From positions 1-32,671 of the forward strand of contig JAITNQ010000154.1 of the NCBI GenBank assembly GCA_031290435.1: a stretch of 32,671 bases of DNA, written 5' to 3'. Below the pieces are notes generated by a model, which made no database searches, was not told the DNA's origin, and saw only the letters and a list, made by a program, of their open reading frames with translations. Positions 25,880-32,671 of the stretch are shown in pieces. The translations under genes were made by a program, and so were the position numbers. The first letter of the stretch is position 1; every line of letters starts with the position of its first letter. Source of the stretch: Candidatus Symbiothrix sp. (GTDB taxonomy: Bacteria; Bacteroidota; Bacteroidia; Bacteroidales; Azobacteroidaceae).

Positions 25880-27589
25880 TTATTTATATCCTTCATTTTG
25901 ATAAGCCGCTTTCTGCGCAGGGTCTGACATTAAGTCAATCTGCGACTGGGGAATCGGACGAATTTCATGGATGGGCTTCACATTGGGGGCGCCTTGCGGA
26001 TTATGTGCTTTAACACGTTCCACTAAGGTGTGTGTGCGAATCAACTCTAACCAACGAGATTGTTCTCCACAAAGTTCGCGTGTACGCTCATCCAGTATGA
26101 AATCTATGTCGAGTATATTCGGATCTTTTATTTCCATAGCTGCTTCAGCCTGCGCGAGTTCATTAGGTGAAAGCGAGGGTCTGTACGCCGCTCTGCGGCG
26201 TATTACGTTAATATATTCAGCAGCTTCAGTCTTTTTCCCTTGCATGATTAAGGCTTCGGCAGCAATCAGGTAAGTTTCTCCTAAACGGGCTGTAGTGAAA
26301 GGACGATAAGACATGTCGTTCAAAGCCGTGCGTTGGGTATCGTCAAACTTAACTAGCGTGGGATACATATAATTGACATAGGAGTGTTTGTAAAAACCGT
26401 TGGCATCGAACAAGTCTTCTATTTTATATTTGACGCAAGCATCCGGATAGGTTGAAAGATCGTCGCCTTCAAAATAGAGAAGAATACCGGGGTCTCCCAC
26501 ATTCAATCCTACGCTTTCCAACGCAGATGTATTACATTCCCACATCAAACGGAATGAATTATCCCATCGTGAATCATTCTTCTTTTCGGCAAAAGATTCA
26601 AAGATCAGGTGAGGCGTCGTTACATACATACGCCAGGGTCGCTGGTAACGGATGCTACGAGCCACTACCGTGACGCCATTTACGCGACAATTTTCATATC
26701 CTGCCGTAAAGAGCCAGGGGGATGAGTGTCCACCACCAAAGACGTAGTCGTGCGTGTACTCCACTGTGAACAATACTTCCGCGTCTCTTTCGTGGCCTTC
26801 CGCATGAACCATTCCAAAATCTTGCTGTAGACCCGCACCATAGCTTGCCTGATTCTGTATCAGCTCGTTCGCATACTGGAACGCATTGGTATAATCATCG
26901 CTCTTTGCAGCCACAGAGGTTGCCCTTGTCAGATACACCTTTGAGAGGAAATGCAGTGCGGCCGCCTTTGTCCCTCTTCCTAACTGGGCGGGTTTGATAG
27001 GCAGTCCTTCGACAGATTCCGTTAAATCGCTGACGATAGCGTCGTACACTTCGGCTACTGAATTTCTTTCTGACAAGGTGGAAGGATTTGTATTATATGC
27101 CAATTTACCGGAACCTAAGTCCAAGGGTGTAGCGCCATAGTTTTGCACTAATGCAAAATAATACTGTGCCCTCAGGAATTTGGCCTCGGCGATCATGACT
27201 GTTTTACGGCTTGCATCCATATCAACGTCTACTCCATTCTGAATGACACCATTGCAACTGTTGATATAGACAAATGCACTTGTCCAAGGACTTGAGATAC
27301 CGGCATTAGCGGGGTCAAGCAAAGCGTCGTAGGTATCCACCGATTTCTCCCATCCCAGCACCACGTCGGATGTATAGAACTCGTCTGTTCCTACATTTCC
27401 CCCCACGCCGTAGAGACCACGAAGTCCCGAGTAAGCGCCAATTAATTCCCCTTCGAGACCTTGCTCCGAAGTAAAAAAATCGGGTACGAGCACGGATTGT
27501 GCTTCTTCAATAAGCATATCATTACATGCACTAAAAGCGAATGATAATGCTAATAAGATATTAAATAATTTTATTTTATTGTTTTTCAT
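25880..27589 (-). CDS. SusD/RagB-like outer-membrane glycan-binding lipoprotein (PUL 2)
   Basis: The 569-residue protein has a lipoprotein signal with lipobox SFAFSAC (Cys at about residue 21). SusD features are NSCNGVIQNGVD, AEAKFLRAQYYFALVQNYGATPLDLG, KAAALHFLSKVYLTRA, ETYLIAAEALIMQGKKTEAAEYINVIRRRAAY (TPR-like), DERTRELCGEQSRWLELIRTHTL and the closing PIPQSQIDLM and YQNEGY. It is intact, in contrast to its damaged SusC partner 22 bases upstream. It should bind glycan at the cell surface for import. The linked GH35 suggests a galactose-decorated glycan, but this is inference. Confidence 0.92.
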   Translation of the reverse strand: MKNNKIKLFNILLALSFAFSACNDMLIEEAQSVLVPDFFTSEQGLEGELIGAYSGLRGLYGVGGNVGTDEFYTSDVVLGWEKSVDTYDALLDPANAGISSPWTSAFVYINSCNGVIQNGVDVDMDASRKTVMIAEAKFLRAQYYFALVQNYGATPLDLGSGKLAYNTNPSTLSERNSVAEVYDAIVSDLTESVEGLPIKPAQLGRGTKAAALHFLSKVYLTRATSVAAKSDDYTNAFQYANELIQNQASYGAGLQQDFGMVHAEGHERDAEVLFTVEYTHDYVFGGGHSSPWLFTAGYENCRVNGVTVVARSIRYQRPWRMYVTTPHLIFESFAEKKNDSRWDNSFRLMWECNTSALESVGLNVGDPGILLYFEGDDLSTYPDACVKYKIEDLFDANGFYKHSYVNYMYPTLVKFDDTQRTALNDMSYRPFTTARLGETYLIAAEALIMQGKKTEAAEYINVIRRRAAYRPSLSPNELAQAEAAMEIKDPNILDIDFILDERTRELCGEQSRWLELIRTHTLVERVKAHNPQGAPNVKPIHEIRPIPQSQIDLMSDPAQKAAYQNEGYK

Positions 27590-27611
27590 ATATTCTATTT
27601 CATTATGTAAA

Positions 27612-30600
27612 TTATAATGTTATACTCAGTCCGAATAAAAATTGACGAGTAGGAGGCGTACTCAGCGATACAGTCAACTGTCGCCCCATCTGATTACTGC
27701 CTACCCCGCCTACACCTTGCGCTCCAAAGCCTGTCGGTTGCGGATCAACACCACCCTTTTTCATATAAGGGGAGAAAAGCGTAGCTACATTATTACATGT
27801 GGCATATAAACGCACATTGGTAATATTCCATTGTTTGACGAATGTATTAGGAACATTGTAACCGATTGTCATGGCCTTTATCTTCAGATAGGTGCCATCG
27901 AAATATCCCAAGGTAGAACTATACGGACGGGCGCCACCTGAATTGAGCGCTCTCGGATTATCGTTGGTTGGATTGTCTTCCCTCCAATAATCGACTTTCA
28001 GATTGTTAGCCACGCTATTGAGCGTATTCAAATACGACTGATTCTGGTGAAGCGAGCTAACCAGCGTACCACCTATCTGCGAGAAAGCCACAACCGTTAA
28101 GTCGAAATTTTTATAGTCGAAGCGGTTGGTCATACCCATTTCAAAGTCCGGCTCAAACGTGCCGATGATGTAACGGTCGGCCTGTGAAAGCTGTCCGTCG
28201 TGGTCGTAGTCTTCCAGCTTGATGTCGCCGGGTTCGAAACCGAATTTAGCGGCTTCAGCGGCTTCGTCTTTTTGCCAGATACCCAATTTTTATAATCGTA
28301 GATAACGTCGATGGGATGACCTACAAACCAGCCATTGCTTACGTCTTCTGTAATACCACTGGAGAGCGATACCAATTCATTACGGTTCAAATAGAAGTTG
28401 AAATCGGTTTTCCAAGCGAGTGCACCTTTCGTACGCGATACGATGTTATCAGAGTGCAAGGTAAGTTCCATACCTTTATTGCGGGTTTTACCTACATTCA
28501 CCATGATAGAATTGGATACACCCGACGAATAGGGTAGTCTTTGACTAACCAGCAAGTCATTGGTCTTTTGCAAATACAAATCAAGCGTACCCGACAAGCG
28601 ACTCCACAAATTGAAATCTATACCCATATTATAGGAATTGGTATATTCCCAACCCAGGTTAGCATTGCTGAGCGTACTCGTATTATAGCCATACACCAAA
28701 TCATTGCCAAAGTTATATCGAGTCTGGCCTAAAGAACCCATCGTAGCATAAGGCGTAACGGATTGATTGGACGTTTGTCCGTATCCTAAGCGAATCTTCA
28801 GCAAATCCAGCGCTTCTACATTACTGAGGAAGGATTCGCGATTCACATTCCACGCCAGCGACAAAGCGGGGTAAGTATGCCATTTCTTACCGAGAGCCAG
28901 CACAGAAGCGCCGTCGGAACGCAACGTAAACGTTGCCATATACTTCCCATCATAACCATAGTTCAGACGGCCCATGTACGAAAGGAGTGTACGCCGTTGA
29001 TAAGACTGCAGGTTCCCATCAAAGGTAACGCCGTCATTTGCCATGCCTAAATTATGATACTTCATGTAATCAGCCGCCAAATCCAAGCCTTCAGCGGTTA
29101 TGTATTCGAAGTAATTATCCTCCAGCGAATACATTAAGGTTGCTCCTATTTTGTGCTTGCCGGCAAGTGTCTTGTCGTAATACAATAAGTTTTCAATGGT
29201 ATAATTATAAGCCGTAATGGTTGATAAATTCGCACTGGAAGTAGAACCGCTTTTGAAAGACGAAGCTGACGAATAATACTCGCCGTACTGGTCGTGGTAA
29301 TAATTCAAGCCCAGATTGATGCGATACTTTAAGTCAGGCGTAAACTGTATTTCTCCATACAATGCATTAACCGTATTGAAGCGTTTCCGTTCTTCCTCCC
29401 ATAAGCTCTTGTCTTTTAACAACAGGGGCGAGTACGCATCGTCGCGAGGACTTAACGGCTTGACGACCGGTTTCCCATCTGCATCGTAAGGATTAACCAG
29501 CGGACTAAAAGCCAGCATTGAATACAAGGCGACAGTACTGACGCCTTCTCCATTGGTCAGGCTGAACGCATTTTGTGTGTTGTATCCGACTTTTAACCAA
29601 TTATTAATTTTTAGGTCAACTGCTCCACGCAACGAAAAGCGGGAAAAATCTTGTCCGGGCAAGACCGACGTTTCATCATAATAATTCAACCCCAAGCTAC
29701 CTTGAACGGCTTCGCTTCCGGCGCGGAAGGTCAAATCATGATTGTTCACGCTTGCTGTTTTATACATCTCGTCTTGCCAATCGAAAGATTTTCCCGTCGT
29801 GAAATATTGTTCTTCCTGTGGAAGATAAGGGCTGCCTGCCTGATAACCGGAAAGTGTGCGTAATTCGATGAACTCTTCAGCATTAAGCATCTCATACTTT
29901 TTGGCTACCGTCGATATTCCCGTGTAGCCATTATAGGATACTTGGGGTTTGGTATAAGTGTTTGCCCGATCAGTTGTGATAAGGATGACGCCATTTGCAC
30001 CGCGAGAACCGTAGATAGCGGTCGAAGAAGCGTCTTTCAGAATATTTACGCTCTTGATGTCTTCAGAAGCTATATCATTGAGTTTCCCTGCAAACGGAAT
30101 ATCATCTACAACGATCAACGGATCATTGGAAGCCGTAAGTGAACGGGTTCCACGAATACGAATTTGCGAGTCGGCGCCGGGTCTTGTTGCTGTTTGTTGT
30201 ATAGATACTCCGGCTACGCGTCCTTGCATGGACTGTGAAATGTTGATGGATGGAACTTCTTTCAGCGTGCTCTTTCCCACCGAAGAAATAGCTCCCGTTA
30301 CATCAGATTTTCTTTGTGTTCCGTATCCTACTACGACAATTTCTTCAAGACCGAGTGCATCTTCTTTTAATAAGATTTCCAGGCTTGTTTGATTGTTGAT
30401 TTGAATTTCTTGAGTTACATAGCCGATGTAAGATACCTGCAAAATCGCGTCGTTTGAGACATTCAATGTGAATCGTCCGTCTATGTCGGTTATAATGCCG
30501 TTGTTCGTCCCTATTTCTTTGACATTCGCGCCTACAACCGACTCTCCATTCGTATCCTTCACAGATCCTGAAAGTTTCCTTGGGTTACCTCTTCCCGTAT

Positions 30601-30934
30601 TTTCAGGAACCGGACTTTTATCCGAAATAACAATTGATTTTTCGGATACAATAGAGTAGCTCAAACCTATTCCTGCCAAGACTTCGTCTAATATGGAAGA
30701 AACGGTAGCATTTGTTTTTGAGATCGTGATGTTTTCCTTAGAATCTACAACAACATTCCGATAGGAAAAACGATAGGTTGTTTGCTTTTCAATAGCATTA
30801 AATACTTCTTTCAATGAAGCATTTTTCATGTTAATCGTTACTTTTTTGCCTTCTTGCGCCATGACATTTGTGGCGTTGAAAAAGAATAGTAACGGTACTA
30901 AAATAAAAAGTGTCAATTTGAAGTGCCTATTCAT
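27612..30934 (-). pseudogene. SusC/RagA-like TonB-dependent transducer with STN domain, frameshifted (PUL 2)
   Basis: The coding sequence would give about 1107 residues if one base were restored. As written it is split: frame 1 runs from ATG 30934 through YDYKN and then out of register to a stop at 28130, while the true continuation LGIWQKDEAAEAAKFG begins at 28286 in another frame and runs to the TAA at 27612. The break lies at an A5 run on the coding strand (28291-28287); A6 would restore YDYKKLGIWQKDE. Domains: signal peptide (about 1-27), STN (about 32-108), a carboxypeptidase-regulatory-like domain (about 122-195), the SusC signature EEIVVVGYGTQRKSDVTGA with plug (about 198-320), and a barrel ending FLFGLSITL. 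STN domains signal to FecR-type anti-sigma factors, and fecR lies upstream. The lesion sits in the barrel and would remove its last 220 or so residues, probably abolishing transport. Confidence 0.88.
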
Positions 30935-31113
30935 TTTTAAATTTATTAAATGTTAAACATGGTAAATTAAAGACAAGCTGACTTTTGAAAAGTACCGAAA
31001 AAAGAAGATGTTATACAACACGAAATGAGTTTTTCGACGCGCGTCGCCCAATCGGAAATCATTGGTTAATTTTTTTCAGCTGAATGTCGAACGAATTTCA
31101 CTCCTGAATAAGG
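30935..31113. promoter_or_regulatory. Region between fecR and the PUL 2 susC gene
   Basis: This 179-base gap should hold the ECF-sigma-dependent promoter of the SusC-SusD-GH35 run. I see no TTTG-N19-TAnnTTTG promoter reading leftward. Two perfect palindromes stand out: CGACGCGCGTCG (31035-31046), very GC-rich in an AT-rich gap, and ACTTTTGAAAAGT (30981-30993). A third, TTCAGCTGAA, lies at 31076-31085. No terminator hairpin with a T tract follows fecR, so read-through into susC is possible. Confidence 0.35.
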
Positions 31114-32007
31114 TTAATTTCTTTTTATCAAAATCTCTTTTTCTCTGATTACAGCCTGTAAATGATAAGAACGTTCAATAACTTCGAGTACCTCATTCAG
31201 ATTGTTTACGGGCAATGTCCCTGTGAATGGGTCGGAAAGGCAGTCTTTGCAATCCATTTTGATTGTTACACTATAATTTTCTTCTATTGTACGGATCACT
31301 TGGGACAGTTCGGTATTACGGAACACCATGTCTCCTCGTTGCCAAGCCGATTTGTCCCCTATATTTTCATCGTCAATGACTGTTATGTCGCCTGTAAATT
31401 GGTTCAATGAGGCTCTTTGATTCTTCAGTAATACTACATTTTGGTTGCTTCCGGTAGATAGCAGCGATACGCATCCTTCTTCAAGGGCAAGTTCGGCAGT
31501 GTCGTCGTTTTCGTGTGCTGAGAAGTTGAATACCGTACCAAGTACTTTTACATGCAATCCTTTGGCATTTATAAGAAAGGGAATTTCTTTGTTGCAGAAA
31601 ACACGAAAGTAGCCTTCTCCTTTGAAATTTATCTTCCTTTCCTTTTTATTATAGTATTTGGGATTGTATCCTAATGTTGATTCCTCGTTCAGGGAAACGA
31701 CCGTTCCGTCTGGTAAAGTGATGCTTGCGTGTTCTGTTTTACCTGTTGTAATGAACATCTCTTCAGCGTTGATAAGATTGTTTTCCCTGTATAGATAGAT
31801 TGAGCATACAATAAACAGGGGCAACAATATAGCGGCAGCCATCTGAGACCGATGAACGAACAAAGATAATCCTGAACGTCTTCTGCCTATAATGGCGTCA
31901 ATATTGCTCTTCAATTTATCCATCGTGCTGTCAGTCACGAAAGAAGTATCTATATCGTCGTTCAGCCAATCGGTATACAATTGTCGCTCTATTTCTTCAT
32001 CAGTCAT
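31114..32007 (-). CDS. FecR-family anti-sigma factor (start uncertain)
   Basis: From ATG 32007 the protein has 297 residues. A cytoplasmic N-terminal segment is followed by a transmembrane helix (about 52-72, MAAAILLPLFIVCSIYLY), a periplasmic FecR domain (about 85-190; HASITLPDGTVVSLNEESTLGYN, INFKGEGYFRV, VKVLGTVFNFSA, LEEGCVSLL) and a C-terminal DUF4974-type domain (about 225-295; DMVFRNTELSQVIRTIEENYSV, FTGTLPVNNLNEVLEVIE). It should hold the ECF sigma factor until the STN domain of SusC reports ligand. Upstream of ATG 32007 the same frame stays open for 32 more codons to a TAA at 32106-32104 and encodes convincing family sequence (LINKYRKDELTPEELSELKK), yet holds no ATG, GTG or TTG. A truncated N-terminus, a lost start codon or a rare start are the options. 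Confidence 0.85.
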   Translation of the reverse strand: MTDEEIERQLYTDWLNDDIDTSFVTDSTMDKLKSNIDAIIGRRRSGLSLFVHRSQMAAAILLPLFIVCSIYLYRENNLINAEEMFITTGKTEHASITLPDGTVVSLNEESTLGYNPKYYNKKERKINFKGEGYFRVFCNKEIPFLINAKGLHVKVLGTVFNFSAHENDDTAELALEEGCVSLLSTGSNQNVVLLKNQRASLNQFTGDITVIDDENIGDKSAWQRGDMVFRNTELSQVIRTIEENYSVTIKMDCKDCLSDPFTGTLPVNNLNEVLEVIERSYHLQAVIREKEILIKRN

Positions 32008-32070
32008 AGAGCTTGCGTGCTTTTTGAGTTCCGATAACTCCTCCGGAGTCAGCTCGTCTTTCCTGTATTT

Positions 32071-32094
32071 ATTGATTAATTTATTGATTAATTT
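32071..32094 (-). repeat. 12-bp tandem duplication at the 5' end of fecR
   Basis: ATTGATTAATTT occurs twice in direct succession (32071-32082, 32083-32094). On the coding strand it gives the repeated tetrapeptide KLIN-KLIN just below the missing start codon. The unit keeps the frame. One copy is probably a slippage product, since the open frame then continues LINKYRKDEL without interruption. Confidence 0.8.
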
Positions 32095-32153
32095 ATCTGC
32101 TTTTTATATAATGACATTATATTTACGACATTGTACCGAGAATATGGGCGAAA

Positions 32154-32671
32154 TTAATAAACAATAACATGTATAGAAGAGGGTAGATAGCCTAACTCTT
32201 GTTTTAGTTTATTGAGACCCATAGAGAGCGAATTTTTAACAGTTTGTTCGCTCAGTGAGAGTTTTTCTGCGATTTCCTTGTTGGACAGTTGCTGTATCTT
32301 GGATAGCGTTATGACTTTCTGTTGAGTAACAGGAAGAGTTCCCATCACTTTTTTGAATTTTGCAACAAACTCTTGATATTCCAAATGCCAGTGGGCGTCA
32401 TCGGCCGACATCTCTGCCCTGTAATCCACATATTCTTCATAAACCGGCTGGTTTATTTTAGAATGAAAGGCATTGATGGTATGATGCTTGGTCATAATGA
32501 AAAGCAAAGAACGAAGCGTATCTTCCTGTCTTATCTTTTCACGGTTTATCTAAAGTTTCACAAACACATCTTGCACGATATCTTCCGCTTCTTCCCGTGA
32601 TTTGGTAAATTGCAGGCTATACGCATACAAACGTTTAGCATACATTCGATATATGCTATCAAATGCCTTAT
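32154..32671 (-). pseudogene. ECF RNA polymerase sigma factor, interrupted by in-frame TAG (5' end outside window)
   Basis: The frame enters from the right edge and reads AFDSIYRMYAKRLYAYSLQF and then SREEAEDIVQDVFVKL, a classic sigma-70 region 2. It meets TAG at 32552-32550 and continues in the same frame with INREKIRQEDTLRSLLFIMTKH. Region 4 follows (LPVTQQKVITLSKIQQLSNKEIAEKLSLSEQ, then TVKNSLSMGLNKLKQEL), ending at TAA 32156-32154. Family members usually have Trp (TGG) at the stop position (VFVKLW), so a single G-to-A change explains it. The TTG at 32507 could start only a fragment of about 117 residues that lacks most of region 2. The gene precedes fecR by 146 bases, the usual order of an ECF/FecR/STN-SusC cell-surface signalling set. 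Confidence 0.88.

Noticed and set aside
28280..28295. Programmed -1 frameshift joining the two halves of the PUL 2 SusC
   Set aside because: A -1 slip on the A5 run would give the right product, but there is no X-XXY-YYZ heptamer in the zero frame, the run is short, and programmed shifting is not known for SusC proteins.
31035..31046. GC palindrome as a fecR terminator
   Set aside because: It lies 68 bases below the stop, has no loop and is followed leftward by mixed sequence, not a clean T tract.

Overview
The window looks like a chromosomal segment of a Bacteroidales bacterium. The evidence is two SusC/SusD pairs, a hybrid two-component regulator, RprX/RprY-type signalling genes, promoters of the Bacteroidetes form TTTG-N19-TAnnTTTG, and a secreted enzyme with a type IX secretion (T9SS) C-terminal sorting domain. 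The T9SS signal favours a family such as Dysgonomonadaceae or Tannerellaceae over Bacteroides proper, but this is inference.

Positions 1-6627 are housekeeping. They hold the 3' end of polA, a leftward cluster rplY-pth-hslR-crcB, a rightward M20 peptidase (ArgE-like) that diverges from rplY through overlapping promoters, the two-component pair rprX-rprY, and leftward rpsP. rprY and rpsP converge on an unusual multi-copy terminator.

Positions 6755-23115 are a compact polysaccharide utilisation locus (PUL 1) for rhamnogalacturonan I from pectin. A leftward run reads GH105 unsaturated rhamnogalacturonyl hydrolase, SusC, SusD, and an 1808-residue multidomain PL11 rhamnogalacturonan lyase, and ends at a hairpin terminator. 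A divergent 1428-residue hybrid two-component sensor (HTCS) is the likely regulator. The expected flow is: PL11 cuts the backbone outside the cell, SusD and SusC bind and import the oligosaccharides, GH105 removes the unsaturated uronic acid in the periplasm, and the HTCS senses oligosaccharide.

Positions 23110-32671 hold an AraC-type regulator, tail to tail with the HTCS, and a second locus (PUL 2). PUL 2 reads leftward: ECF sigma factor, FecR-type anti-sigma factor, SusC with an STN signalling domain, SusD, and a GH35-like beta-galactosidase. Every link of its signalling chain is damaged in the sequence as given. The sigma gene has an in-frame TAG, FecR has 32 coding codons but no usual start codon beside a 12-bp tandem duplication, and SusC has a one-base frameshift in an A5 run. 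SusD and the enzyme are intact. Either PUL 2 is decaying, or the assembly has errors here. This is the most notable observation in the window.

I saw no tRNA, rRNA, CRISPR array, insertion sequence or phage gene.
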